DNA from: Pyrrhoderma lamaoense
Lineage: Eukaryota > Basidiomycota > Agaricomycetes > Hymenochaetales > Hymenochaetaceae
Assembly (NCBI GenBank): GCA_002794735.1
Contig: NBAZ01000023.1
Span: forward strand, 62,001-126,000
Direction: 5' to 3'
DNA length: 64,000 nt
Below are positions 1 through 13,200 of this stretch, one piece after another (position 1 is the first letter of the stretch; the number at the start of each line of letters is the position of its first letter). The notes under the pieces are model-generated. The model made no database searches and had not been told where the DNA came from. It saw nothing but the letters and a program-made list of their open reading frames with translations. Both the position numbers and the translations under genes were made by a program.

Positions 1-260
1 CTTTCTCTCGGACACATGTACATCCGCATGTAGGCACGACACAAAATAGGTACCACGCACACGCACTACGCATACGAATTGAATAAACGAAGCAGAAGCA
101 TCAAATGGTAGTGTAGCCTGATTGACAGTCAACGAAACGAAAGAAAAAAAAAGATTAAAAAAAGAAACGAAGTTCGAAGTTCTTGGCACTTTGAGTACTG
201 GAGTTGGTTTATGAGTATACCAAACCAATAATGCGTAGTGTTTACAGCGTTTCTGTGGAT

Positions 261-300
261 AAGTATAAGTATAAGTATAAGTATAAGTATAAGTGTAAGT
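261..300. repeat. TATAAG hexamer tandem repeat
   Basis: About six near-perfect copies of the hexamer TATAAG run head to tail, the last units degenerating to TGTAAG. It is the cleanest tandem array at the left edge of the window. Confidence 0.85.
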
Positions 301-1960
301 GTGGAGATAATATAAATAGAATATGGAAGTGATGTGAATTGAATCAGTAGGTGGTAAAGAGTAAAGAGAAGTGAGTTGGAGAATCATAATGCTCGCACGT
401 GGAAGATGCGTGTTTGCCATGAGCCTCTGTCTCTTCTCTCTTCTCTTTGACTTCTCACTCTTCTTACTCTTCTTTGTTGATGGATTGGTTTGTGATTGAT
501 TCGTTGAGGTGAACTTTAATTTGTTATTTGTTATGTTATATCTGGTTCCTTACTTAGTTACACTTACTTACTTACTTACTTACAATCTCATCACCCAAAT
601 AAAAAATAAAAAAGAAGGGAGGGGGGGAGTCGAGAAGCAGAAACTGAGAAAGTTAAACAAAGTAGGGATGGAGGAAGGGAGGGGTAGAAGAAGAATGGAA
701 TACAGAGTCTTCTTGGTTTTGTTGGCTCTTCGAACTTCCCTCAGCTCTCAGCTCTCATCTCTCTAGCGCCTCCTTAGAGCTCTCCATCTCTGGCTTTCCT
801 GTCTTCGGTTTTTGGTCTTCCGTTTTCTATATCCGTTTTCCGTCTTCGCCCCATCTATCTATCTCTTTTCTCTTCTCTGGTTAGCCCTCAGCCCACAGCC
901 ATCAAATTCGTAACCCTCAACCCCCCCCCCAAAGCCCATAACCCAGTACTTCTCATTCAACTATGCGCTTTATGTACCTTGGACTTCTTTATGTGTTAAG
1001 TAATAAGTAAAAAGTTGTAAGTGCAAGTAATAAGTAGTGAGTAGTGAGTAAATGAGGGTAGGTAGCTTCCTATAAGAGCGCTCTACCACCACTACCACCA
1101 CCTGTATGTGTATGTGTACGTGTACGTATGTAGTAATTTAGTTTAGGACGTAGCACGCGCGAAATGCGAAATGCGAGATGCGAAGTGCGTAAAGAGAAGA
1201 AGTTGTCAAAGTCAAAGTATAGATAAGTGACAATTTGAGACGGATTGATGACTGACTGACACGATGGCTCGGGTTCCTGGGATGCACGGGGGCTTCCTTC
1301 TTGCTTCTTCTTCTACTTCTTTTTGTTTTTTGTTTTTCTTTAAACCGTTGTCTGTTCTTACCGTTTTTTATGGTACTTAGGATTCTTTATGTGTCATAGG
1401 AGAGGGTGACGAGTACACGAATACCTGAGATGAACAAGTGATGAACGTTGGATGATGGGATGATGGATGGTAATGAATAGCGATTTCGAGCAACTCATAC
1501 TTCTTTTTCATTTTTTAACTTTTCTTTTCTTTTCGTTAAGCGGGGAGTAGGAGTGACACTGTATGGCACCGTATGCTATACGATATACATTTAGTATACT
1601 TACGTCTAAATTTACCTATTTGTTTTGTTTTGTTTTGTGTACATGCGTATGATGTTATCAATGCTTGTGGATTGGGTTACTCGCGAATAGTGAGGTACGC
1701 TACGAGTGAGTATCTATCTGTACCTATTGGTACTTGATACTTGATAACGTGGATTGATAACTTGGACTTGGTGATGATTTTTTGTGACTGATTTTCTGTT
1801 TTGTTACGATGGTAGTTGGATGTTTTTAGTATAGGTTGATTTTTGGAGTTTTTGGAGTAGCGAATTTTACTTGAACTTGTAGCGAGTTTTACTGGTCTTG
1901 GTATTGGTTATTGTTTGTCGATTATGTTGTTGTTTGCTGTTATTTGAGGTTTCCGTAGTG

Positions 1961-2034
1961 TACCTATACCAATACCAATACCTATACTATACCTATACTA
2001 TACCATACCAATACTATACTATACCTATACCTAT
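1961..2034. repeat. Degenerate CCTATA/CCAATA repeat
   Basis: About 74 bases are built of interleaved units of the type TACCTA, TACCAA and TATAC. The units differ by single substitutions, so this is an old, drifting microsatellite rather than a recent expansion. Confidence 0.75.
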
Positions 2035-4329
2035 ATTACTTACTAAGTCACTTCTGACTTCTAACACATAGGTACGATACGAGCTACAGTTGGACATAGA
2101 AGATACACTACTTGATTCTGGTTTCGCGTCCAGACGAGTGTTTGAGTTTATTTGTGGTAGGTGGTTAGGTGGGTCGGTGCGTGGGTTGTTTGTCTGTAAG
2201 AATTTGTTTGTCTAGTGAGAAGAAAGAAGAAGGGGAGGAGGAGGTAGTGACAGGATACGAGAAAGAAGTGACAGAGAAAGGAAAAGAAGAATAAGAATAA
2301 GAATAAGAGAAAGGAAAGAAGAATAAGAGAAAGAAGGAGGAAGAAGGTAAAAGATGAGTGAAAGGTGAAAACAGGGAATGATCAACGGCCGTTGTCAGCG
2401 TTGCTTCCCCCCTTTACTTCCCGCATTTTGCACAACGAGTCGAGTTTTCTTTGACGTTTCTTTTACTTTTCTGGTTCCTTACCTTTTACCTGTTTAGTAC
2501 ACTCCTGTGGTATTTTCGACCACGCATGCTTCGCTTTCTTTTTTGCTTTCTTTTGGTTTCTTTTTTTAAGAAAATGGATTTTTATAAGTTTAGAAAGTCT
2601 TCTGGGTGATTATGGTAGTGAGATATGAGAAATGGGAAATGATTAGGATAGTGATGGTGATTATGAGCTTGGATCGAGATAGGTTGATTTTTTGTTGGCT
2701 TGGTGCCTATCTCTTGTTTGGATGGTTGGATGTTTGGACTGTCGGTATCGCTAGTATTTATCATATATATTTGGGTGTGTGTGTATGTGTGTATTTGTAT
2801 TTGTATTTGTATTTTGTATATGATGATGGTGGGTGAGGTAGTAAAAGGAAGGACGAAGGGGAAGGGAAGGAAGAGAGGGGAGGGATGGGGAGAGTTATAT
2901 ACGTATACACTGTTCTCGCATAGTAGATACTAAGACGTAGAGACGTAGACCGTAGGACGTAAAAGTGTCGAACGCCATAGATCATTAGATAGCATATTAG
3001 ATGTATAGATAACAAAAAGTGTAGATGAGATGATACTAATAATAAGATGTGAGTAGATAACGGGTGTAAGAAGTACGAAGTACGAAGTGAGAAGTGAGAA
3101 GGAGTAGGAATAGAAGTTTTCGAGGGAGTCTACGGGTCCGACGGGATAGATAATTATTATAATTATCATAATGCATGGATGTGCGCGCGTGTGAAAAGTG
3201 TAGAGAGGCTAGAGAGGTAGAGAGGCTAGAGGACTAGAGGGCTAGAGGCTATGACATGTACCTGTGCGCATGTTGGGATGAAGGATGGGGAACTAGAGCG
3301 AACTTGTTGTTGAACTACCAGGAACTCTCCAAGGCGGGGGGTCGGTTCCCCGAGTTCTACACAAAGTCTCGAAGGGAGGGAGACCCTGAGCCCCATCTAT
3401 GACCCTCCTCGTGGCCGTGAGTATTCATTTGGGGGGGAAGGAGGACGAGTGATGAGGAACTTGCTACGAGCAAGTTGGAATTGCGTCCGAATAACCGAAT
3501 TCGCCGAACGAACGAGCGAGAGCTGGTTATTATTATTATTGTTATTGTTTAATGATAATAATAATAATATTTTTGTGAGTGTAACCTTATTGAATAAATT
3601 TATTATTTTTTATTTTTTGAAAAATAAAATAATATTAAATATTTAATATTAAAATAAGATATTGAGAATATTGGAAGGAATTTGAAATTGAACACGCGGC
3701 ATTTTTTTTGAGAGAGATTCGGGTTAATATGAATTAGATTGAGAGATTTGGAAAAGTGAGATGAGGGGGAATGAAGTTTCTCTCTGTCTCTGTCTGTCTC
3801 TTTTTTTTTTTTTTTGCAAGTTTTAATTCCGTGTATTCTATTTCATTTTCCAAGAGAGAGAGCGAGAGAGAGAAGAGGGATGGCGTGCTGGGGGAGAGAA
3901 AGCGGGTAGGATTGAAGATGAGCGAGTGAGTGAGTGAGGGAAATAAGAAAATATAAAACGAAAGAACGCGTTCGACCGCCGCGTCCTCTCTCCTTCCACC
4001 CACTCACTCGCACCCCCTCACTCAGCTGCTGCTGCTGCTGCTAATTATAAAGTGCGAGAGAGAGAGCTCTCCGAGTGTTTAAATAGCTCTGCGCCGGGCG
4101 CATATCTTCTCCTCGCTCAATCTACTCTCCCCCCCTCGTCTCTCTCACTTGAGCTCTAGATTACCACCTGCTGCCTAGTACCACCGTCTACCACCACAAC
4201 TGCATCTGCATCTGCATCTACTTCCTCTCTACTACTACTACTACTACTACCACTGCTACTACTACTACTTGCAGCTTCGCCCACCCTTACTTCACAAAAA
4301 AGAAAGAGAGAGCATACACAGTTTGAAAG

Positions 4330-6357
4330 ATGACCACACCAGCAAAACGCGCAGAACAACTGGCCGCTCTCCCGAGTCTATCACACGCGCTTTCAAATTT
4401 ACCACAGGCTAGGAGTTTGGACCATGTTGCGCTTCATCATCCTACGCTTGCTCAGAGAGGACCTGAGTCGGAGGCTAAGGTGTGTGTTGTCTCTGTCTCC
4501 CCTCTCTTGGGTTTTTTTTTGCTTCCGTTCTCGTCGCAATCGCGTCTCTCTCCCTTCACTTGCTAAAGGCCCAATCTGTTCTCTCGTCCCTCTCTCACCT
4601 ATGTGTCCTCCCCCCTCCCCTTCCCCGCCCCATGCTCTTTTACCTTACCGCTACTTTACTGAGAGTCATCCTCATCTAACCTTCACCTCTTCCTCCCCCC
4701 ATCCCCTCTCTCTCTCTTTTCTTTAGTTGAGGAAAGCACTCTCAGTAAACTCTCAAAACTCTGCTAATGGTCAGAACTATAACATGGCTTTGGTAAGTTT
4801 TTTCCTTCTTCTCCGAGTTTCAGTTTCTCTGTTTTTGTTTCTTCTTCTGTTTTGTTTCTATTTTTATGTGGTCTTTCACTTTTGTTGGTTTTTTTGGTTT
4901 CGTGTGTTGTCTTTGATAGCTTGTATGACAACATCTCGCACTCGCACTCGCATCCGCACCCGTGTGTACACACGCACACGCGTACTATGACGCTATGGGA
5001 CCACTGGACTATGGACTATGGATCATGAAGTCTAGTTGTCAGCCTTTAGCTCTTCATTGCCTCCCTCCTCCCCCTTCTCCCCTTGGGGTCGACGATAGAC
5101 TGGGGGGACGGTTGGACGGGGTTACGCTACGCTACGCGCCTCCCCTTCCCTTCCCTCTTTCGTCAAACGCCAAACGCCATCACTGCTACTACTACTATAA
5201 TCAACTCCGGTACTGGCAATGCTGCACGCCGCGTGGTGATAAATGCTAAGGGGACTTCGCTACTGCTATCACTATTACCACCACCACTACTGCTACCACT
5301 ACTACCACCATTACTGCTGCTGATGCTGCTACCGCTACCGCTAGTAGATAACCGGGGTAGGGGAGGATGGCTCTTCATTGCTTTAACCTCCGGTTATTCG
5401 TGTTTCGTGTTGTGTTTGGTACTTCCTACAGACGTACAGATGTACGCGTTAGTGCTGTGTCTCTATGTCTATGTCTATGTCTGTGCCTTGTGCCCCCCCC
5501 CTCTACTCCTCAGCTCCATCAACTTCTTTCGTGTTCGTTCCCTTGTTCTCGTATGCGTGATGGGGTGGGGTGTGTTACCGAACACCGAACACCGATCGTT
5601 GTTCGTTGGTTGTTGATTTATAACGACTACGACTACGGCTACGCAATAATACACTCTCTACCTCTCTACTTCTGCACGCTCTACGCTTTGCGGGTCTGCA
5701 GTTATCCAGGTCGTTTCGTCTCTCTCTCTCTCTCTCACGTGCCTTCCTCCTGCCTCTTCCCCCCTGGCGAAAGGGGAGGGGGAAAGGGATTGGCGAGGCG
5801 AGCTGGTTGGATAGGTTTCGCGCGTAACGCGTAAAAAAAATATGAGGTATAAAATAATCGCACACGCGTACGCGCACGAGCACTTTTAATTGGTGCTCTT
5901 GGGGTGATCGAGAGGGAAAGGGGGGGGGAGGGGAGGGGCGTGGTTGATCGCGCCTCTTTTTTTTTGCGCTACTACTACTACCCCTTTCGCTTGGGAGATT
6001 GGGAGGGAAAAATTGTGAAACGCGGTTTTTTTGTTTCGACGGGGGGGGGGGGGCTTGTGTGGGATGGTTACGCGTTTATGGGGGGGGGGGTGTTTCTTTC
6101 TGGTACATTGATTATTTTTTGAATATTGAACATTTTATATTTTAAATTTTTATTTTCTTCCTTTATTTTGGTATTTTCCGTTTCATAACTACTCGTCTAC
6201 CCAACTACCCAATCACCGAATTACTAATCATCCCATTATCTTTTATCGTTAACAGAAATCACAACAACAACATCAGGCTGGAGGAGGCTGCCAGAACCAG
6301 AATCAGAATGGAGGAGGGGCGTTGATGATTAAGAGTCGGAAGCCTGTTCGGAGTTGA
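4330..6357 (+). CDS. Small spliced gene, unknown function (about 105 aa)
   Basis: I do not recognise this protein. A three-exon model stays in frame throughout: 4330-4479, 4727-4792 and 6256-6357, with introns in phase 0, donors GTGTGT and GTAAGT, and pyrimidine-rich acceptors ending in TTTAG and ACAG. The product starts MTTPAKRAEQLAALPSL, has an alanine/leucine-rich first half, then an Asn/Gln/Gly-rich segment, and ends in the basic tail MIKSRKPVRS. There is no signal peptide or membrane segment. The second intron (1,463 nt) is far longer than the usual 50-60 nt in this window and is full of microsatellites. It is the only plausible gene in the first 15 kb. The model rests on splice signals and frame continuity alone, so it may be wrong or only part of a gene. 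Confidence 0.45.
5250..5345. repeat. Degenerate trinucleotide tract (CTA/CCA/CTG) in the long intron
   Basis: About 95 bases of mixed CTA, CCA and CTG triplets lie inside the second intron of the small gene. Triplet periodicity without a conserved frame suggests simple-sequence expansion. Confidence 0.6.
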
Positions 6358-9300
6358 AGTTGAAGTGGACGCGTATGTTTCGTGTTTGTGTGGGAGGAGG
6401 GAGTTGTGAATGATGATTGGTGATTGATTGGAGATATGGTGATACGGTGATTGGTGATTGGAGATATGAAGTGGATGTGGGATGTTATATGGTGGACGTT
6501 TGATGGAGGAGGAAGAACATGGAGGATAGGAGACGAGAGGGGAACATAACAAGACTAAAGAGGGGAAGAACAGTATTTGGTGTCTGCTCGAACGACAACG
6601 ACCAGCGACTAGAGACGGTAACAAGAACGGGGCGGAGGCGGCATATACTCTTAACACTCATAACACACGCACACACTTATACTCGTACAGTGATACCGCT
6701 GATACGTGGATGTGCTTCTTCGTCCGTCCGTTCGTTGGTTTGGTCCCGGTGGGCAGGTCACACGAAAAAAGAGAAATTCGTCTATGGGGGGAGGGGGGTT
6801 GTTTATATTTCTGGTCTCTTCTTCCCCGCCACGCCTACCCTTTTCCTTCGTTTCTACGGTTCTCTCGTCTCCGGTTCTTGATCTCGTTCTCGTTCTCGGT
6901 TTTAAAGGGGGGGGTTGGTTTATAGAGGAAGGAGGATTTTGAAGGTGGAAGGCAAGGGGGGGGAGGGGGCGAGGGGACAGATAAGTCACCAGTCACCGGT
7001 CACCCTCACTCAATGAGGGTGAAGGTATAGACATGTTCTCACAGTCCCAGTCTCAGTCCCGGTCCCTGCGTTTCTCGGGCCCTTCGTCCAACCATGTCTG
7101 ACTAAGGGGACGCAGGACACAGGACGTTGTAGACGGGGGGGATGAATGAATGGTGAATAATGGATAATGGATGCTGGATGCTGAATGGTGAATGTTGAGT
7201 AAACCGATATCGATACCCCATACCCCCCTCCTTGAAGACGCCCCTTCGATACCTTGGATGCTTTTGTATACCGACTTGTGATTACCTGGACGATACTCGG
7301 TGTGACCACCTTTCTCTCTCACCTTGCCCCCATTGGAGATGGGAACTCCATGTTCTTCGTTGGTGCTGTGTCTTGTTTGAAGGATGGGAAGGATGGATAA
7401 GGACGAACACAGTACACCGTACGTACATAGGCATACCAGCATATACACATAGGCACTGGTGTTATACGTCTTGTAGTTGGAGATGTGAATTGGTCCTTGT
7501 TGGCTCTCTAACCCGACTTCCCCCCATCCCCTCAGGATCGATCTCTTGGTCGCACACACCCCTTGGACGAAAGCGCGCCTCTTTCCTCCCTACTGGGTTG
7601 GACGTGTGAGGTGGTGGTGGTGGTGACCTCTTTCTTGTTTTCTTTTTTCTTACGTTGGCTTTCTGTTTCTACCTTTCTACTTTTTTTTTTTCTTTTTGGC
7701 TTTTTTTTCTCTTGTTCTCGATTTTTTTTTACTGCTGCTGCTGCTGATATAGAGTTCTCTTTTTTCTTTCCTTTTCCTTTTTTCCCTCGTCATCAAGTCG
7801 TTCAATTTTTTATAGTGCTTTAATTGCTTTGAGAGAGAGGTTTGCTTTTTTGGGGGGAACTCGTTCTCTTCTCTACCCTTTCTCTTACTCCCTCTTTCCT
7901 TCTCCCTATCATCTCATTCTCCTTTTCCCAATCATCTCACCTAATCCTGAACCTAATCATTCTCATCCAAATCATCCACAAACATCTCATATTTCGTACC
8001 TCATAACTCATATCGCATCACGTCTCTCTCTTACCCGACAATAACTTTTTCCTTTTCCATCTTTTACGCTACTCCAGTAATAACTCCCAAAACCTAAAAC
8101 CTAAAACCTTTCCTGAAAGTTGAAAAAGAAAAAACGAAAGTAGAAAGTAGTTTCTTTCCCTCCCCACTTCCCCCCACCCCTCTTAACACTCCTTAACACC
8201 CTTTCTTTCGTATGTCTTATGTCGTATATCCGTGTTTGATTTTCGTAGTTTTCTTTACTTGCTTTTCGTTTTTAGGAGGGAAGAGGGGGGGTGGCTTTTT
8301 TCTTTTATGTTTCTATGTTTCCTATGCAACTTCCCCACACTTGTCATTTGTGAGTGGGGTGAGCGTATGTGTGTATGTGTATATGTGTATGCCGACTTTG
8401 TTTTTTCGTTTTTTCGTTTGTTTTTTTGGGCACTTCTTTACTTTGTTACTTTTTACTTGCTATTTGTTATTTTGGGGGTTTTCTTCGGTTGTTTCTTTCT
8501 TTCTTTCTTTTTTAAAAGATATTATATCATAATTACGATTTTAACGATTCTGGTTTTGATTCTGGTTTTGAGATCGCATATCATCTTATGGTCTTCCTAT
8601 GGTCTCTATGGTCTCCTATGATCTTATGGGTTTTTTTTTTTGATATCTAGTTCTTAACTCTTAACATTTAACACGCGATGTTTTGCCAACTCGACCGTTT
8701 ATTAGTTGTTGATGATGATGAGAGCAAAGGTTCTTCCCCGTCCCCCTCCCATCCCCCATCCCCAAAGCTCATACATACACGTACACGAACATTTACATAT
8801 ACACGTATACGTATACGTATAACTACTACTTTTACTCCTACTTCTACGTTTCATAGTTTGTTCTGCGCTTTCCTCCGCCCTCCGCCCCTCTTTTTTACTT
8901 GCTTGTTTGTCTTTTGGGTTTTTTTTGGGAATATAGAACGGCACCACGTACACGTATAGCGTTTATACATACACATACACATATACACACTTTCTTTTCT
9001 TTTCCTATCTTCTTTCCTATACCTACTCCTACTCGTATTCGTATTCGTATTCGTATTCACACTCGTATATAGACGGTTTTTTGTTTCCCTTTTTTGGTGT
9101 GTGGGGCGTACGTATTTGTACGTGCGTTTAACATGCTATACTATACTATATCATATTATATCATACTTATGATACTATATCGTATTATAACATATCGTAT
9201 TAGATTAGAATGTATAGAGCGTATGGTAGTTTTTTCTTCTTGGTTTAATATATCTCGTATCTTGTATCTCGTACATTGTGGATTTAATGTATTATGCGTG

Positions 9301-10200
9301 TTATGTGTGGGTGAGATGATGATGATGAGTGGGAGGGGGGGGAGGTTGGATCTGTGTGTGTGTGTGTGTATGTATGTATGTAGTTATTGTCTCGGAAAAG
9401 ATATGAGCTATATAGTCTAAGTGTAGAAACATGATTGATATTCTACGTGCTTTATATTTTATATAAGTACGGCTCTCGGAAGTTAAGATGGTATTAGTGT
9501 ATCTGCATATGTGGAGTGTGGAGATTGTTTTTTTAGTATGTGGGCAGGTAAGGATAATAATAAGGATTTATTCGATTTTAGAGTTGAGTTGATGAGCTAG
9601 GAAGGTACGTGGACGTTTACTTGAGTATTTTTTTGTATGTGTACATGTATGTGTGGGTGTGCGTACGAAGGTACAAGTCTATTTGATTGGACCTGAATTA
9701 GGAGTAGGAGTAGGGAACGATGGAAAGGAGAATGTACATGTACCTAGGCTTGTATGGTTTACATTCCTTTACTCTTGGATCGTAATGTATATGTGAATAA
9801 TTAAAATAATTTACGACGTACATGTACATGTACGTTGAAAACCAGTGCAGATATGGACCGTAGATGTGGAGTGGGTTGTATGTATCGTATTTGTATCTGT
9901 ATATTGCATTTGTATTCGTATATTGTATTTGTAAATCCAACCTCTCAACCTCTGACGGGGCGTCTATCGATAAAAGATAAGGAGAAGAGGAAGAGAGTAA
10001 GTGTAGTTTGTGTTAAATTTATCTGATATTGATATTGATATTGATATACTGATACTGATGCTGATATTGGTATTGGTGGTGTTAGTGATGAAATGAATAT
10101 CGGTACTGGTACTGGTACTGGTATTCTAGATGTGTAGATGCGGTACGTTGTACGTCTATGAAAGCGGAACGGAGAGCTGTGCATAGGGATTTTTTTGTAA
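6358..10200. repeat. Continuation of the microsatellite-rich, gene-free region
   Basis: No coding sequence is recognisable. The stretch has poly-G and poly-T runs (for example 6900-6970 and 7680-7740), a CTG run near 7732-7746, GTATAC units around 8800-8820, a TATTCG hexamer array at about 9025-9058, ATACTATATC-type repeats at 9138-9200, a GT run near 9352-9370, GATATT units at 10025-10075 and GGTACT units at about 10100-10122. Open frames here are rich in Ser, Leu, Phe or Arg and follow the base composition of the tracts. Confidence 0.7.
9025..9058. repeat. TATTCG hexamer tandem repeat
   Basis: Four to five copies of CGTATT lie in a row, flanked by degenerate CTACTC units. Confidence 0.8.
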
Positions 10201-13200
10201 TGTCGGTGTTTGGGATACGGACGATCACGGTATCAATAATTATAACTTTTGCTTAAGAGTCTTGAAAGAGAGAGAACACTGGTTCCACAGTAAAATAACT
10301 GGCGGTGTGTCCCCGTCAGTATTTAAAAACAGCTATACATAAATGTGCGTGTGTATATGCTAGTATTATTAATGACAATGACTCTATTGATTAAAGTCTA
10401 AAAATAGGTAGGAAGGTGTAGATTAAGTTAGATAATCATAATCATAGTGCACAAAAAAAAGAAGTAGAAGATGGATAGTAAGATCTGTAAATTTAGAAGA
10501 ACGAGCGATTGTAAATGTATCAGTATTAAGTAGAAGTCGCCGAAGTCCGAAGTTATAGCATCCAATAAATTAGCTTTCGATGTGTACATGTACAGCAACC
10601 CTTGGAAGTATTAGTTAGTCATTTGCCCCGCCGGAGCGCTGCTTTTTACTTTTCATTTGCTATTGAGTTATAGTGTTCATTTTTGGGGTCTGTTATGCTT
10701 ATATTGGTTAGCTGACTGGTATGCTGAGGTATTCGGCTATATTAGTGATTGAGGCCGTATTGCAAGAAGTATATTAGGAAGCGACGTAGGATGCATTACA
10801 GGAGGTTTTGAGACAGGCTACTGCGTATGTATAGGTATAGCAAGCTAACATAGCTTTACTTAGTTCTTTCTATACATTTGTCTAAAAAAAGACGGGTAAG
10901 AAGGAGAATCCTGAGAGCTTCTAGCCACTCTGAACATTGAGTGATGTCTAGAATATTAGATAGTATTTTTTGGACGGTGATACTTCTATTAAATCTTGCC
11001 TTCGAAAATGAAGATGTTTTCTTTCTCGAGAATACACGCATAGTAAGCATGTCAGTATGTATACAACAGAATAGGAAGAATAGTAAGATGGCGAGATAAT
11101 CGGGGAAATGCGATGTCAATGGAGTATTAACTGGCACTAAGTGCGTCGGAGACATGTTCAACGTACATGCAGCTGTATGCATGGTATGTTCAGATGGAAG
11201 ATCATGACAGTGTGTTTTTTGATATAAGTTGAAAGAATATTACTCTGAATAATAAATATCCGATATTCTCGCCCACTCCGAAATGATACTACTACTTTAT
11301 GTGGCGTTTTGTTGACCCGATTTTCATGGTGATGTTCTATAGCAATAATCATAAGAGGTTAGTAACCCAGCAGAGAGAAGTCCCGAGTAAGTAGCGACGA
11401 GGAAATTAAGAATTAAAAAAATAATATTTACTAGGATTTGTCTTATTTTATCTGTGGCGTTTATTTTTTTCGAAATGTGGAACCTGAAATATACGTATAT
11501 ATGGAAGTAAAACGATTGGTATATATTTTCCAGATGGAGTACGAGAATCTGAAAGACGAAGAATGTCTGATATTATGTTTTGAGCATCAAGATTTATGAG
11601 TTATCAACGTAAGGGCAATCAAAACGTCGAAATGGGTATATAGAAGGGTTGGCCGATTGTTTCAGATTACTTACTTTAAAAACCTGAGAGATGGGAGTGG
11701 CGCTTGTTGGAGACGAAGTAGAGAGACTAGAAGGATTGATACCTTTTGTTTGAAGTGTTTCCCGTTTCGGAGAAGCTTTATGTCGGCATCGGAGGTCTGA
11801 AGGATTGAAGAAGAAACATCTGGCGTCGGCGTCGGTGAGGGTCCGAGCCAGTAGATTGTTGAGAGGTGGGACCAAAATAGGAAAAGGGGAGTAAGGGCGG
11901 TCAAAGGATTGATGACTTAGATAGATGAGCCGCAGAACTCAGAGGTAGAGAGATATAGATATAAATACATAGGGTTCCGCACTAAGAGATTGTATAAGGA
12001 TCAGTACACTTTAGAGCTAAGATGTACTTGTGAGTTAGAGAGCCAGAGAGCCAGGTCCTAAGCTTGGATTGATGATACATGTGCGTGAATTCATATGGCG
12101 ATGTTGATTGAGAATCGCACTTGTGCCGAAGTATTAATAACGTGATGTAGTAAGAATTACTGCAACGGTGAATATATGAATGGAATGGATGACTGATTCT
12201 GATGATCTTGAGTGTTCGATTCAGAGAAAAGATTGGACGGGAGAAGGTGAACACGGAGATGAAAAGTGTATGGGACAAAGTCATGTGGACAAGTTCAGTC
12301 TATTCTTATATCTGGCACCTCCGCCCCCACAGGCCTTTGTCAAGTTCAGTTGGAGACATTATATCTCGTTTAATTACGAAACGGTGGATATCATCTAAAT
12401 TCGGTTCTACGCTTTTCTCCCCTTCCAAGGCTTCTTCTTCTACGCTTTCCCTTGGGCTGAGGGTTGAGAGATTAAGAATTGGAACCTAACCGCGATATAC
12501 TTTTGGATCATGTGAGGAAGAAGCGTTGATTGAGCATTGAGTTTCTATACATATACTTACATTAAAATTAGATATGCCTGCTTTGAAGTTTCGGCACGAT
12601 GGAGTACTAAATACATTCACGTACATCTACATGTAAATATAATCATTTCTGACCTCGGTATGTTTTGACAAAGTAGGACGATGTATAAGTACCTTCCTTT
12701 TCACTTCTACTCCTGTCTGAGAGACAGCTGAAATATGAATGAATCGGAGCACTTTGAGAAGAAGTATTGATCTTCGTGTTTCCGAATGTGAATTTTAATA
12801 GAGTGATATACACTCTACCCCACACTCTCTAGTCCTCTCACCCCTCTTTCAATTCTACTTCCTTACATCGGCTTGGGGATGTCATTTCCCCACAATACCT
12901 AATTCCCCACCCCCTAACTGACACCCTGTATCAATTCAGTCAACTTAATAAGCTTCAAACTAACCTGAGAACCATAGCGCCATTATTGCGCAAAACGCCG
13001 AGTGACGGAGTTATAGACTCAGATATTCAAATACGCAAGATACTGGGAACAGGTTGATAGAACGGTTCTATGCATGTATATCTCTGAGCCCCTGGTGTGA
13101 CGCCCAATTTGATATCTTGATAGATGCACAAAAAACCTTAGAGTTGAGCGCCTCATAGCCATCCGTCTCCGACCGGTCGCAGTGTGCGTGTAAAGATTAA

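Larger units (their letters stand above)
1..4329. repeat. Microsatellite- and homopolymer-rich, gene-free region
   Basis: No open frame here looks like protein: the translations are low-complexity and match no family. The stretch consists of degenerate short tandem repeats, including a TATAAG hexamer at about 261-300, CTTA units at 562-583, TTTTG units near 1621-1640, CCTATA/CCAATA units at 1961-2034, GAATAA units near 2285-2310, TTTGTA units near 2792-2815, ATA/TTA units at 3520-3570, CTG at 4025-4042 and CTA at 4230-4268. Poly-G, poly-T and GA/GT tracts fill the rest. The last few hundred bases are pyrimidine-rich with AT-rich TATA-like spots (about 4043-4086), which fits a fungal promoter for the small gene at 4330. 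Upstream of about 3.7 kb I see no recognisable regulatory site. Confidence 0.75.

Noticed and set aside
2582..3169. Several overlapping 60-84 codon frames on both strands
   Set aside because: They derive from microsatellites (TTTGTA, GT, GA) and have no conserved features.
5083..5883. Frames of 95-177 codons on both strands
   Set aside because: Low-complexity Leu/Ser/Arg-rich translations of triplet repeats inside an intron.
11594..11904. Two overlapping minus-strand frames of 77 and 93 codons
   Set aside because: No recognisable domain or splice-supported extension; likely chance.
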